In this document: positions 49,767 through 59,553 of the stretch, piece after piece
How positions within the stretch are numbered: position 1 is the first letter of the stretch
Layout of the letters: each line of letters begins with the position of its first letter
Assembly (NCBI RefSeq): GCF_003610775.1
Contig: NZ_RAQO01000008.1
Location: 457,839 to 521,838, forward strand
Length of the DNA stretch: 64,000 bases
Source: Alginatibacterium sediminis
GTDB taxonomy: Bacteria > Pseudomonadota > Gammaproteobacteria > Enterobacterales > Celerinatantimonadaceae
Direction: 5' to 3'
Program-made: the position numbers and the translations under genes
Notes under the pieces: model-generated
Databases searched by the model: none
What the model was told of the DNA's origin: nothing
What the model saw: only the letters and a program-made list of their open reading frames with translations

Positions 49767-51125
49767 ATGGCAGATACGCACGGCTCAAATAGCGCATCCC
49801 CTATGTTTGACCAAATTGATCGCGCCCTAAGCCAGGGGCTGTATGTTCAGGTTCGCCGCGTTTTACACCAAATGCTTGCCGCCGATATAGCCCTCTTACT
49901 GGAATCATCTCCCCCCAGTACTCGTGAAATACTATGGCAGTTAAGTGACGCCAACCAACACGGAGAAATCCTTGATGAGCTAAATGAAGAAGCATTAGCT
50001 AGCGTTCTCAAGATGATGGACGCAGAAAAGCTTGCTTCAACCGCTCAGAACATGGATGTCGATGACCTTGCTTACGTTTTGCGAGCGCTGCCAGACTCGG
50101 TTTATCAGGACGTGCTGCAACAAATGCAGAGTCAAGACCGCCTCCGCGTTGAAGAAGCACTGTCTTATCCTGAAGGTAGCGCTGGCAGTATCATGAACAC
50201 AGATACCACCACTATTCGTGAAGACATCAATGTCGAGGTAGTTCTGCGCTACTTACGCATTAAGGCTGAATTACCCGAGCAAACTGACACCTTGTATGTC
50301 GTTGACGCTCACGATCAGCTAGTCGGTGATGTGCCATTGACAACCTTGCTTACGGTAAACCCCAATTTAAGCGTCTCTGAAGTGATGCGCAGCGAAGTCA
50401 GCACCATCGTTGTTGATAAGCCGGTTCAAGATATCGCTAACTTATTTGGACGCCACGATTGGGTATCCGCTCCAGTAGTAAGCGCGCATGGAATTTTACT
50501 TGGGCGTATTACCATTGATGATGTGGTCGATATTATTCAGGAACAAGCCGAGCACCGAATGATGGGTATGGCGGGAATGGACGATGACGAAGATACCTTC
50601 GCGCCAATATTAACCAGTACCAAGCGACGTACTGTCTGGCTGGCGATTAACTTATGTGCAGCTCTCATTGCCGCATCCATTAGTAACATGTTTGAAGCAA
50701 CACTAGCCCAAATTGCTACCTTAGCGGTACTGATGACAATTGTACCTAGTATGGGAGGCATTGCTGGTAATCAGACCCTAGCGTTGGTAATTCGAGCACT
50801 CGCAGTAGGCCATATTAACGATAACAACAGCAAAGTGTTGATTGCCAAAGAAGCTGGGATTGGCTTACTCAATGGTATGTTGTGGGCAAGTGTAGTCTCT
50901 GGGGTCGTTTATTTTTGGAAAGGCGATTGGACCATCGCTGTAATTTTAGCTGTTGCTATGTTTATCAACATGGCTATTGGCGGCTTGGCGGGTGTTTGTA
51001 TACCACTGTTAATGAAACGCTTTAATATAGATCCTGCTTTAGCCGGTGGTATGGCCTTAACTACAGTGACAGATGTGGTTGGCTTGTTTACTTTCTTAGG
51101 AATGGCGACCCTGGTACTCGCCTGA
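49767..51125 (+). CDS. mgtE: Magnesium transporter MgtE
   Basis: A 452-residue Mg2+ channel: MgtE N-domain (about 20-135), two CBS domains (about 140-265, with YPEGSAGSIMNTD just before them) and five membrane helices (about 285-450, with the pore region VPSMGGIAGNQTLALVIRALA and MAIGGLAGVCIPLLMKRF). It closes the rpoN run, 17 bp after ptsO. No Mg-sensing leader is visible. Confidence 0.96.
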   Translation: MADTHGSNSASPMFDQIDRALSQGLYVQVRRVLHQMLAADIALLLESSPPSTREILWQLSDANQHGEILDELNEEALASVLKMMDAEKLASTAQNMDVDDLAYVLRALPDSVYQDVLQQMQSQDRLRVEEALSYPEGSAGSIMNTDTTTIREDINVEVVLRYLRIKAELPEQTDTLYVVDAHDQLVGDVPLTTLLTVNPNLSVSEVMRSEVSTIVVDKPVQDIANLFGRHDWVSAPVVSAHGILLGRITIDDVVDIIQEQAEHRMMGMAGMDDDEDTFAPILTSTKRRTVWLAINLCAALIAASISNMFEATLAQIATLAVLMTIVPSMGGIAGNQTLALVIRALAVGHINDNNSKVLIAKEAGIGLLNGMLWASVVSGVVYFWKGDWTIAVILAVAMFINMAIGGLAGVCIPLLMKRFNIDPALAGGMALTTVTDVVGLFTFLGMATLVLA

Positions 51126-51136
51126 ATTGAATAATT

Positions 51137-51175
51137 AGTAGGATTGGTATAAGGCGGCCGCATTTGCGACCACCT
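51137..51175. terminator. mgtE/dctP convergent end: repeat motif plus hairpin
   Basis: AGTAGGATTGGTATAAG at 51137-51153 is identical to the reverse complement of 1971-1987. Overlapping it, AGGCGGCCGC (51152-51161) and GCGACCACCT (51166-51175) form a stem with 8 of 10 pairs around ATTT. No clear T tract is present, but the site lies between converging stop codons. Confidence 0.5.
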
Positions 51176-51183
51176 CATAACGA

Positions 51184-52254
51184 TTAAAGATCTTTAGTCG
51201 TTTCTAGATAACCATAATCAGAGATCAAGGTATAAGCGCGTGCTTTGCTCGCAAAATCACGTTGTGACTCAATGATTTCCTTGGCCAAAGGATCATTAGC
51301 GGCATGTTCTTCTAACAATTCGTCGTTGGCTTTTTTCAATGCTTTTAGCACTTCAGGTGGAAAGCTACGAACTTGAATATCAGGAAAATCTTGTAGCATG
51401 CTCGCCCAGTTAACGGTGCTCATTGATGTCGCTTCAATATACATATTGAATGACGCATTCTTCATAGCAGACACTAAGATGGTTTGAAGATCTTCAGGAA
51501 GCGAGTTAAATTTTTCCTCATTAAATAAGAACATATTTTCTGAACCAGGCTCATGCCAACCGGTATAGTAATACGGTGCAATTTTATGGAAGCCCATACG
51601 TAAGTCTAGTGATGGTCCAACCCACTCCAAAGCATCAATAGTATTACGTTCAAGTGAGGTATAAAGCTCAGCTGGCGGAATATTCACCGGTGTTGCCCCA
51701 ACGCGGGCAAGGACTTCACCGGCAAAGCCAGGAATGCGCATTTTCAGATTCTGCAGATCATCGACAGACTTAATCTCTTCACGGAACCAACCGCCCATTT
51801 GAACACCGGTATTTCCACCAGGGAAAGTGAGTAGGTTATGTGGCTGATAAACTTTATCCATCAACTCTTTACCACCGCCATAGTAATACCAAGCATGTTG
51901 CTCCATAGCTGTCATACCAAAGGGCATGGTGGTGAAATATAAGGTGTTTGGAACCTTACCTTTATAGTAATAACTGGCCGTGTGGCCCATATCGTATTGG
52001 CCACTTTTAACCAAATCGAAAACACCTAAAGGCGCTTTGTGTTTGTTCGCAGAATCGACACGAATTGTAAGCCGACCGTTCGACATTTTTTCTACGTCGT
52101 CGGCAAAAGTCTGTACCGTTGAGTCAAGTAGAGGCATACCTGTTGGCCAAGTTTCAGCCAAGCGCAGCTTGTATGTTTCTTCGGCTAATACGGTTGTTGA
52201 TTGCGAGAATAACGCGGCGCAGCTGACTAGCAGCAAACATCCTTTAAGTTTCAT
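51184..52254 (-). CDS. TRAP transporter substrate-binding protein (DctP family), orphan
   Basis: A 356-residue periplasmic binding protein with a Sec signal (to about residue 24, VLA). DctP-family features include the RLAETWPTGMPLLDSTVQTFADDVEKMSNGRL opening, the conserved arginine region LQNLKMRIPGFAGEVLARVGATPV and the IDALEWVGPSLD segment, which resembles the 2-oxo-acid binding proteins (TakP-like). No DctQ or DctM membrane subunit is adjacent on either side. Substrate is not assignable. Confidence 0.9.
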   Translation of the reverse strand: MKLKGCLLLVSCAALFSQSTTVLAEETYKLRLAETWPTGMPLLDSTVQTFADDVEKMSNGRLTIRVDSANKHKAPLGVFDLVKSGQYDMGHTASYYYKGKVPNTLYFTTMPFGMTAMEQHAWYYYGGGKELMDKVYQPHNLLTFPGGNTGVQMGGWFREEIKSVDDLQNLKMRIPGFAGEVLARVGATPVNIPPAELYTSLERNTIDALEWVGPSLDLRMGFHKIAPYYYTGWHEPGSENMFLFNEEKFNSLPEDLQTILVSAMKNASFNMYIEATSMSTVNWASMLQDFPDIQVRSFPPEVLKALKKANDELLEEHAANDPLAKEIIESQRDFASKARAYTLISDYGYLETTKDL

Positions 52255-52300
52255 GACCTATCCTTAGATAATAAACTAGCTTTAGTAATTATATTTTTTA

Positions 52301-52314
52301 GTTGCATTTGCAAC
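52301..52314. promoter_or_regulatory. Palindrome upstream of dctP-like gene, candidate operator
   Basis: GTTGCATTTGCAAC is a perfect 14-bp palindrome (GTTGCA / TGCAAC with a 2-bp centre). It lies 47 bp upstream of the binding-protein ATG. A repressor site is inferred; no cognate regulator is visible. Confidence 0.35.
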
Positions 52315-52516
52315 ATCATGGTAACAAGAGCTTTTGTCACGCGCTAGCTAATTAGATTGATTTATCATTGATAGAGCTCAAATTACAGGCAAAAACCTCA
52401 ACTTTGTTTTATTCGCTTTAGATTCAAGTTGTTTAGCATCAAAGCACTTAATTAAAAGTGCTTATGTTTGCTACTATATCTCATTCAACTCTCACTAAAA
52501 TTACTCAAGGAGAACC

Positions 52517-53056
52517 ATGCAACTTAATAAACTGAGTTTTTTAGCCATCGGCTTACTCGCGTCATCATCTGCGTTTGCATCTCAATTTGGCTTTGCTCTA
52601 AGTGACAAAACCATAGACCTCGGACTTGAAAACGGACTATCCGAAAATAGTAAGTTTTCACTCGATTACCTCTATCATACCGATAACGGTTCTATGGCAG
52701 ATGCGGGTCTTTATATGACCCATAAAGAAGGGATCCATAGTTTTTCTTTGGGAGGTTCGTTAGTTGGAGCATGGTTGGATAATCGCAGCAATGGCTACGC
52801 TTTAGCGATTGGCGGCGACTATACAGTTCAATTCGGACACAAACTAAGTGTGGCAATGAGCGCGCAAGTTGCTCCTGAAATATTGTCTTTCCAAAAGCTA
52901 AAAGGCTATACCAAATATGATATCCAAGCCCAATACGCTTTGATGCCAACCTTAGATGCATTTGTTGGTTATAGAAACGTCAAATTCAAGTACGACAATG
53001 CACCAAACAAAACCTTCGACGATTCATTTTATGTTGGTGCCAACTTCCGTTTTTAA
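52517..53056 (+). CDS. YfaZ-like outer-membrane protein
   Basis: 179 residues with a Sec signal (about 1-21, SSAFA) and a beta-barrel-like alternation ending in a C-terminal phenylalanine (FYVGANFRF), the outer-membrane assembly signal. The pattern (FGFALSDKTIDLGLENGLSENSKFSLDYLYH) resembles YfaZ-family proteins of unknown role. AAGGAGAA precedes the ATG. Confidence 0.75.
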   Translation: MQLNKLSFLAIGLLASSSAFASQFGFALSDKTIDLGLENGLSENSKFSLDYLYHTDNGSMADAGLYMTHKEGIHSFSLGGSLVGAWLDNRSNGYALAIGGDYTVQFGHKLSVAMSAQVAPEILSFQKLKGYTKYDIQAQYALMPTLDAFVGYRNVKFKYDNAPNKTFDDSFYVGANFRF

Positions 53057-53104
53057 TCATTAACTTTTGGTCGATGGATTGACCTACTTTTTGGAATTAC
53101 CATC

Positions 53105-53506
53105 ATGAATTTCAAACTTATCGGTGCAGCCACAATCGGACTAGGTCTAGTCGCATGCACATCAACAACGAATAACACGAGCTTAGATAGTAGTCGCTGG
53201 TATATGAGCGGCGAACATTATCAAATTGCCGATATCGCGCTACCAGCATTTACCTTAGAAAAAAATAACAGCGGCTATAAGGTAACAGGGACGACAGGCT
53301 GTAATAGGTTCTTTGGCCAAGCGAGCTTGGATAACGACGTCTTAATATTTCAAGATGGCTTAGCCAGTAGTCGTAAGTCCTGCGGCGAAACAGCAAACGC
53401 CATCGAATCAGACTTTTTGCAAGCCGCAAAATATGGATTTGAGTTAAAAAACGCTGAATTTCATCTTTCTAGTGGAGCAATTATGAAACAAGTTCCAAAG
53501 AGCTAA
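53105..53506 (+). CDS. META-domain lipoprotein (HslJ-like)
   Basis: A 133-residue protein with a lipobox LVAC (Cys about 18) and a META/HslJ fold: W at 33 in SSRWYMSG, TGTTGCNRFFGQASLDND, and a paired cysteine in RKSCG. E. coli HslJ is a heat-induced lipoprotein linked to novobiocin resistance; that role is not established here. It lies 48 bp after the YfaZ-like gene. Confidence 0.8.
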   Translation: MNFKLIGAATIGLGLVACTSTTNNTSLDSSRWYMSGEHYQIADIALPAFTLEKNNSGYKVTGTTGCNRFFGQASLDNDVLIFQDGLASSRKSCGETANAIESDFLQAAKYGFELKNAEFHLSSGAIMKQVPKS

Positions 53507-53666
53507 GTTGTTAATAATTGTGGCATAAAATTTTCCAAGCCTTTTACCTCAATTTAAGCTAAAATCTGCGCCTCAAACCTGGTCGCTTTAATCTTGAGAA
53601 TCAGTTTTCAAGCTAAGCTCGGCCGCTACCAATAGCGCACACAACTGCTTTTGAGGATAACCCCAA

Positions 53667-55259
53667 ATGGAAAACGCTCGACCGATCCGACGCGCCCTAC
53701 TCAGTGTTTCGGATAAAACCGGTATTCTTGATTTTTCTCGTGCTCTCACCCAACGCGGTGTAGAAATCCTGTCAACTGGCGGAACCGCCAATTTACTAGC
53801 CGAGAATAATGTCCCTGTCACCGAAGTTTCAGACTATACCGGATTCCCCGAAATGATGGATGGACGAGTTAAAACTCTACACCCAAAAGTTCATGGCGGG
53901 ATCTTAGGACGTCGCGAGCGCGATGATGAGATTATGCAGCAACACGAAATCAAACCCATTGATATCGTTGTCGTAAACCTATATCCATTTGCTCAAACGG
54001 TTGCCAAAGAAAATTGCAGCCTTGAAGATGCAGTTGAGAATATCGACATCGGTGGCCCAACAATGGTCCGCTCTGCTGCTAAAAACCATAAAGACGTTGC
54101 GATAGTTGTAAATGCTGCCAATTACGAGCGCATTATCACTGAGATGGACGCCAACCAAGGTTCGTTAAAACATGCCACTCGCTTTGATTTAGCCATTGAA
54201 GCGTTCGAGCATACTGCCGCCTACGACGGTATGATCGCCAACTATTTTGGTACCATGGTTCCTGCATATGGACCGAGCGAAGAGAACGACGCTCAGAGTA
54301 GTTTCCCGCGAACCTACAACAGCCAATTTATCAAGAAACAAGACATGCGCTATGGTGAAAACAGTCATCAGAAAGCCGCATTCTATGTAGAAGCGAACGT
54401 TCAAGAAGCGAGCGTGGCAACAGCTACGCAACTCCAAGGTAAGGCACTGTCCTATAACAATATAGCTGACACCGATGCCGCCCTAGAATGTGTCAAAGAA
54501 TTTGAACAAGCGGCCTGCGTTATTGTGAAGCATGCCAACCCATGCGGTGTCGCCATTGACGATACAATTTTGGCTGCGTACGACAAAGCCTATAAAACCG
54601 ACCCAACTTCCGCCTTTGGCGGAATCATCGCATTTAACCGCGAACTTGATGCTAAAACAGCGCAAGCAATCGTCTCGCGCCAGTTTGTTGAAGTCATTAT
54701 AGCGCCAAGTATTAGCAAAGAAGCGCAGCAAATTGTCGCTGAAAAGAAAAACGTTCGACTGCTCGAGTGCGGTACCTGGTCAAGCAAAACCACAGGACAC
54801 CAACTTAAGCGCGTAAATGGCGGACTGTTGGTTCAAGATCGTGACAATGGCATGGTAAAAGCTGAAGACCTCAAGGTCGTTAGCAAACGCCAGCCGAGCG
54901 AAAAAGAAATTGAAGATGCATTATTTTGCTGGAAAGTGGCCAAATATGTGAAATCAAACGCGATTGTTTATGCCAAGGGTAATATGACTATCGGCGTCGG
55001 TGCTGGCCAAATGAGCCGGGTATATAGCGCTAAGATTGCTGGAATTAAAGCCGCAGACGAAAACCTCGAAGTCGCAGGAAGTGTGATGGCATCTGATGCA
55101 TTCTTCCCTTTCCGAGACGGTATTGATGCAGCGGCACAAGCAGGCATTACTTGCGTGATTCAACCCGGTGGCTCTATGCGCGACAACGAGGTCATTGAAG
55201 CCGCAGACGAACACGGTATGTCGATGATCTTTACTGGCATGCGCCATTTCTACCACTAG
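53667..55259 (+). CDS. purH: Bifunctional AICAR formyltransferase/IMP cyclohydrolase
   Basis: PurH performs the last two steps of IMP synthesis. The 530 residues divide into the N-terminal cyclohydrolase (MGS-like, starting [16 protein letters not shown], about 1-200) and the C-terminal formyltransferase with KHANPCGVA and the KSNAIVY / SDAFFPF motifs. purD follows after a terminator hairpin. No clear PurR box was seen upstream. Confidence 0.98.
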   Translation: MENARPIRRALLSVSDKTGILDFSRALTQRGVEILSTGGTANLLAENNVPVTEVSDYTGFPEMMDGRVKTLHPKVHGGILGRRERDDEIMQQHEIKPIDIVVVNLYPFAQTVAKENCSLEDAVENIDIGGPTMVRSAAKNHKDVAIVVNAANYERIITEMDANQGSLKHATRFDLAIEAFEHTAAYDGMIANYFGTMVPAYGPSEENDAQSSFPRTYNSQFIKKQDMRYGENSHQKAAFYVEANVQEASVATATQLQGKALSYNNIADTDAALECVKEFEQAACVIVKHANPCGVAIDDTILAAYDKAYKTDPTSAFGGIIAFNRELDAKTAQAIVSRQFVEVIIAPSISKEAQQIVAEKKNVRLLECGTWSSKTTGHQLKRVNGGLLVQDRDNGMVKAEDLKVVSKRQPSEKEIEDALFCWKVAKYVKSNAIVYAKGNMTIGVGAGQMSRVYSAKIAGIKAADENLEVAGSVMASDAFFPFRDGIDAAAQAGITCVIQPGGSMRDNEVIEAADEHGMSMIFTGMRHFYH

Positions 55260-55265
55260 AATCAG

Positions 55266-55288
55266 AGCCAGCGAAAGCTGGCTTTTTT
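55266..55288 (+). terminator. Terminator between purH and purD
   Basis: AGCCAGC (55266-55272), a GAAA tetraloop and GCTGGCT (55277-55283) are followed by five T residues. The purD ATG is 22 bp downstream, so purD may depend on read-through or on its own promoter. Confidence 0.85.
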
Positions 55289-55309
55289 AAACACTATAGG
55301 AACGTATCG

Positions 55310-56590
55310 ATGAATATACTTGTTATTGGTGGCGGTGGCCGAGAGCATGCCCTAGCATGGAAAGCTGCGCAATCAGCCCAAGTAACTCAGGTTTTTGTTG
55401 CACCTGGTAATGCGGGCACAGCCAATGAATCCAAACTTCAAAATGTTGATATTCAAGCTGAAGATATCAATGGCCTAATTGAATTTTCAAAAAACAACAA
55501 CATTGCACTAAGCATTGTTGGCCCAGAAGCGCCTCTTGTCGACGGAATCGTTGACGCCTTTCAAAACGCCGGTCTTGCCATTTTTGGTCCGAGTAAAGGC
55601 GCAGCTCAACTTGAAGGCAGTAAGGCGTTTACTAAAGACTTTTTAGCTCGTCATCATATTCCAAGTGGAAGCTATCAAAACTTTACCGAAATTGAACCTG
55701 CGATAGCCTACGTACGTCAACAAGGCGCACCAATAGTGGTTAAGGCCGACGGCCTTGCAGCTGGTAAAGGCGTAATTGTGGCGATGACACTACAAGAAGC
55801 CGAAGACGCTATCCGCGACATGCTTGCTGGCAATGCTTTTGGCGAAGCAGGAAGCCGCGTCGTCATTGAAGAGTTTCTTGAAGGCGAAGAAGCTAGTTTT
55901 ATCGTGATGGTTGATGGCAGCAACATTCTTGCCATGGCAACCAGTCAAGACCACAAACGAGTTGGCGATGGCGACACCGGACTTAATACCGGCGGCATGG
56001 GCGCATATTCACCAGCTCCGGTTGTTAGCCCTGAGATTCACCAGCGTATAATGGCGGAAGTAATAGAACCGACGGTCAAGGGCATGGCGGCAGAAGGCCA
56101 TGAGTACACCGGTTTCCTTTATGCAGGCCTAATGATCGATAGCGATGGAACCCCAAAAGTAATTGAATACAATTGCCGCTTTGGTGACCCAGAAACTCAG
56201 CCAATTATGATGCGACTACAATCTGACTTGGTAGAGCTTTGTCTAAAAGCAGTTGCTGGTGAGCTTGACCAATGTGAAGCAGTCTTTGACCCTCGCCCAG
56301 CACTAGGTGTGGTATTAGCAGCCGGGGGTTATCCTGGCGATTATGCCAAAGGACTAACAATCAATTTACCTCAGAGCGAAGCTGTTGATGCAAAAATATT
56401 TCACGCTGGTAGTAAATTAGTCGATGGTAAAGTCCAGACTAACGGTGGCCGAGTTCTGTGCGCAACCGCCCTAGGCAAAGATGTTACCGAAGCTCAGAAA
56501 AATGCCTATGCGCTTGCCGAAACGGTAAGTTGGGATGGCATGTTCTATAGAAGCGATATTGGTTACCGCGCTATCGCTCGCGAACAGTAA
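55310..56590 (+). CDS. purD: Phosphoribosylamine--glycine ligase
   Basis: PurD makes GAR in the second step of purine synthesis. The 426 residues have the N-terminal MNILVIGGGGREHALAWK, the ATP-grasp region (about 105-320, VVKADGLAAGKGVIVA, GGMGAYSPAPV, IEYNCRFGDPETQ) and a C-terminal domain. An AGGAACG ribosome-binding site is upstream. Confidence 0.98.
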   Translation: MNILVIGGGGREHALAWKAAQSAQVTQVFVAPGNAGTANESKLQNVDIQAEDINGLIEFSKNNNIALSIVGPEAPLVDGIVDAFQNAGLAIFGPSKGAAQLEGSKAFTKDFLARHHIPSGSYQNFTEIEPAIAYVRQQGAPIVVKADGLAAGKGVIVAMTLQEAEDAIRDMLAGNAFGEAGSRVVIEEFLEGEEASFIVMVDGSNILAMATSQDHKRVGDGDTGLNTGGMGAYSPAPVVSPEIHQRIMAEVIEPTVKGMAAEGHEYTGFLYAGLMIDSDGTPKVIEYNCRFGDPETQPIMMRLQSDLVELCLKAVAGELDQCEAVFDPRPALGVVLAAGGYPGDYAKGLTINLPQSEAVDAKIFHAGSKLVDGKVQTNGGRVLCATALGKDVTEAQKNAYALAETVSWDGMFYRSDIGYRAIAREQ

Positions 56591-56640
56591 TACCAAAGCG
56601 ACTAATAGACCGTTTGGTCGCTGCAACAGAAAACGATTTT

Positions 56641-56702
56641 AGGGGCGCATATCCGTTGATACGCCGATATCTAGCAAAGGATGTAGATTGGAAATGCCCC
56701 TA
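56641..56702. other. Possible structured element upstream of the yitT gene
   Basis: AGGGGC (56641-56646) and GCCCCT (56697-56702) can close a domain of about 62 nt, 27 bp before the TTG start of the next gene. Internal short pairings such as GGCG / CGCC are possible. I do not recognise a known riboswitch. Confidence 0.25.
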
Positions 56703-56729
56703 TAGCTTGTAATCGCTAGGAGTAACACT

Positions 56730-57332
56730 TTGAGTAACACCCAACACCCACTATACGAAGACCTTATATCCCTTACCATTGGTACGCTAATGGTTGCCCT
56801 GGGACTTCACTTTTTTAAAGAAACAGGTCTGATTACCGGTGGAACTGCTGGTTTGGCTCTGCTACTTGCAAAACTAACTAGCTTTAGTTTTGGACAGCTA
56901 TTTTTTGCTATTAATCTTCCCTTTTTCGTATTAGCTCAGATCCGCATGGGTAGCAATTTCACTTTACGCACTTTTATTTGCGTAAGCTTGGTCTCCTTGA
57001 GTACCGATTATATGGGCCGCGTGCTGGCTTTTGAGTTTATCGATCCCATCTTCAGTGCAGGCATGGGCGGCTTTTTGATTGGTACCGGGATGTTGATTCT
57101 AATTCGTCATCATTCAAGCCTTGGTGGGGTCAATATCCTAGCCTTGTATTTGCAAGATCGGTTTAACCTTAGGGCTGGCAACGTGCAAATGGCGCTGGAT
57201 CTGCTCATTCTAACAGCTTCATTTTTTATTGTTTCTTGGGAAATATTACTGCTCTCAATATTTGGTGCCATAACCCTAAATGTAGTCATTGCTTTTAATC
57301 ACAAGAAAGGTCGCTACAACGCTGTCGCGTAG
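56730..57332 (+). CDS. YitT-family membrane protein
   Basis: A 200-residue protein with about five membrane helices and the YitT pattern GLHFFKETGLITGGTAGLALLLAKLTSFSFG at the start and FLIGTGMLILIRHHSSLGGVNILALYL in the middle. The C-terminal DUF2179 domain of longer YitT proteins is absent. Start is TTG with AGGAG upstream (56719-56723). Function of the family is unknown. Confidence 0.82.
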   Translation: MSNTQHPLYEDLISLTIGTLMVALGLHFFKETGLITGGTAGLALLLAKLTSFSFGQLFFAINLPFFVLAQIRMGSNFTLRTFICVSLVSLSTDYMGRVLAFEFIDPIFSAGMGGFLIGTGMLILIRHHSSLGGVNILALYLQDRFNLRAGNVQMALDLLILTASFFIVSWEILLLSIFGAITLNVVIAFNHKKGRYNAVA

Positions 57333-57350
57333 AGTCATGGAGGCATCTTT

Positions 57351-57391
57351 TATTCAAGCGAACAGCAGGTGTTAGACTGTTCGCTTGAATA
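57351..57391. other. 15-bp perfect hairpin between yitT gene and methyltransferase gene
   Basis: TATTCAAGCGAACAG (57351-57365) pairs perfectly with CTGTTCGCTTGAATA (57377-57391) around an 11-nt loop. No T tract follows on either strand, so a classical terminator is not clear. Confidence 0.5.
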
Positions 57392-57468
57392 CAATAATAT
57401 AGCCGAATCAGAGAAACCCAAGCTAGTTTTTGTTAAGATACTCCCTCATCTAATTACGACTAAATCCC

Positions 57469-58689
57469 ATGTCGAACCATCTCGTAAAGCTGTTTGTTGA
57501 ACTCGACACCGCGCTTGCGGATAGCCAAGCTTTTTGGAATATCCAGGCCTTTGAGTACCAACATTTACCGAAGCAATGGCCAAAACCCCTGCGTGACTGG
57601 CTTAGCCAACAGGGTGAGTCGGATCTAGATTGCTTGGAATCTAAGACTCAAAACCAAAAAGTACGGCATCTTGAATCACTTGTCGGCGGTTTAAACTTCC
57701 CTAGGGTCGAGTTTCCGAAAATAGCTAATGCGGAAATTGATTTACCATTTTGGATTACAAATGGCATCAAAGGGCGCAAGCTTGATCAATTACAGCAGTT
57801 TTGTTGTGCCATACCACGCACTGAGTTACCACGGCTTGAGTGGTGCGCTGGCAAAGGGCACTTAGGACGTATTGCCTATCACATAAACCCGCAGCCAACC
57901 CAAAGCCTGGAGTGGGATGATCAGCTTTGTCTTGAAGGCGCACAACTCGCCAAACAACATAATATGGACATCCAGTTTCAAAACTGTGATGTTCTCAATA
58001 GCGAAGTTCAGTTAACTTGTAGTCAGCAACACGTACTTGCCTTACATGCTTGCGGAGACCTACATACTCATTTGCTTAAACAAGCTTGCGCAACACAAAC
58101 ACAAGTGCTGAGTATTAGTCCTTGTTGTTATCACCGCATCCAAGCCAGCGATTACCGACCATTGTCTCAATTGGCCGCAAAGAGCCAATTACGTCTTAGC
58201 CGAAAGTCTCTCAAATTAGCGGTCCAACAATCGGTGACCTCCGGAAAACGAACCCAACGCTTGCGAGATGTTGAACTTCTGTGGCGTTTGTCGGCTGACG
58301 AGCTGCAACGAAAATATAGCCTCGAAAAGAACTACCGACCCTTAGCTAGCTTTCCCAAGCAGTGGTTGAGTCAAGAACAGGGCTTCAAAAAATTTATACA
58401 ATGGGCAGCAGCGCACTATAGGATTGAACTGCCTTCGGACATCAACTTTAGCGAACTCGAAATGACAGTTAAGCTTCGACGTATTAATTTGCGGCGAATC
58501 GAACTAATACAGCACATTTTCCAGCGCGAACTTGAAACCTGGCTGATACTAGACCGAGCGATCTATTTAACCGAGCATAACTACGACGTCGTAGTACAAC
58601 ACTTTTGTGATTTCGAAATTAGCCCACGTAACTTCTTGATCAATGCAAAGCATATCTCCTATAAACAAGGACCAAAGCATGAATTTTAA
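57469..58689 (+). CDS. SAM-dependent methyltransferase (Methyltransf_32-like)
   Basis: A 406-residue protein with a methyltransferase core at about 125-260: EWCAGKGHLGRIAYHI (SAM-binding motif I), VLALHACGDLHTHLLKQA and a SPCCYH motif, the pattern seen in the METTL25/RRNAD1-like group. Flanking alpha-helical N and C parts are not assignable. Substrate is unknown; in relatives RNA is suspected. It overlaps the next gene by 11 bp. Confidence 0.8.
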   Translation: MSNHLVKLFVELDTALADSQAFWNIQAFEYQHLPKQWPKPLRDWLSQQGESDLDCLESKTQNQKVRHLESLVGGLNFPRVEFPKIANAEIDLPFWITNGIKGRKLDQLQQFCCAIPRTELPRLEWCAGKGHLGRIAYHINPQPTQSLEWDDQLCLEGAQLAKQHNMDIQFQNCDVLNSEVQLTCSQQHVLALHACGDLHTHLLKQACATQTQVLSISPCCYHRIQASDYRPLSQLAAKSQLRLSRKSLKLAVQQSVTSGKRTQRLRDVELLWRLSADELQRKYSLEKNYRPLASFPKQWLSQEQGFKKFIQWAAAHYRIELPSDINFSELEMTVKLRRINLRRIELIQHIFQRELETWLILDRAIYLTEHNYDVVVQHFCDFEISPRNFLINAKHISYKQGPKHEF

Positions 58690-59329
58690 AGGCTTACTGT
58701 TTGACCTCGACGGCACCCTCATTGACTCGCTCGCGATTGTTGACCTAGCTTGGCGTCAGTTTGCCCGCCGTAACCAACTTGACGAAGACAAAACCATGGA
58801 CTTTATTCATGGCAGGCCAGCTCTCCAATCGGTTCAACAGCTTTTACCAGATTTGTCTAAGGCCAAACAACAACACGAGTTCAATCTGTTAAACGAGTTT
58901 GAAACCAATAACACCGATGGAATAGTAGTACTTAATGGAACTCGAGAATTGCTAGCACAACTCGAAGCACGAGATGTTCCATGGGCGATCGTCACCTCAG
59001 GCACCAAAGCGGTTGCTTTTGCTCGGGTGCAAGCCTGTCAGCTTCCTATGCCAAAAGTATTCATTACCGCTGACCATATCAACAAGGGCAAACCTGACCC
59101 AGAACCCTATCTGTTGGGCGCCTCCAGCCTAGGGTTGGACGCAAGTGACTGCATCGTTTTCGAGGACGCCCCAGCAGGTGTAACTTCAGGAGTAGAGGCA
59201 GGATGTCGTGTTATTGCTATTGATAGTCACTATACCAAGCAACAGTTAGCTGCTGCCGATATATTCGTCGACAGTTTGGCTCAGGTTAGCTTATCTGCGC
59301 ATGCTTTGAGCCTAGACTTTAAAGCTTAG
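58679..59329 (+). CDS. HAD-superfamily sugar phosphatase (YfbT/beta-PGM-like)
   Basis: I start at the ATG at 58679 (MNFKGLLFDLDGTLIDS), giving 216 residues and a good AAGGA site; the longer frame to 58643 is inside the methyltransferase gene. The nucleophile motif DLDGTLIDS, motif II VTSGT, lysine in KPDPEPYLLGA and motif IV FEDAPAGVTSGVEAG mark a subclass-I HAD phosphatase of the YfbT type. The exact phosphosugar is unknown. Confidence 0.9.
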   Translation: MNFKGLLFDLDGTLIDSLAIVDLAWRQFARRNQLDEDKTMDFIHGRPALQSVQQLLPDLSKAKQQHEFNLLNEFETNNTDGIVVLNGTRELLAQLEARDVPWAIVTSGTKAVAFARVQACQLPMPKVFITADHINKGKPDPEPYLLGASSLGLDASDCIVFEDAPAGVTSGVEAGCRVIAIDSHYTKQQLAAADIFVDSLAQVSLSAHALSLDFKA

Positions 59330-59553
59330 CAAACCGTGGTGATTTCGAAACTATAGGTAAAACCACAACCGTCATTAGATGGTACAACAATACTTGAGGC
59401 GCTGCGCACAAAAGCTTTATAGCTTGCTGAAGTCATCTAGAAAACTAGCTAATAAATGCCAGGTCAATTACACCTATTACCTGCATTTAGAAAATATGGA
59501 TTATACTTAAGTTAAGAACACGAATAGATAGTCTTTTTCGAAAAGGAGTTTCG

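Noticed and set aside
52255..52516. Sigma-54 (-24/-12) promoter upstream of the TRAP binding protein
   Set aside because: I looked for TGGCAC-N5-TTGC-like boxes on the minus strand and found no GG/GC pair at the right spacing.
53507..53666. PurR operator before purH
   Set aside because: No sequence close to the ACGCAAACGTTTGCGT palindrome was found.
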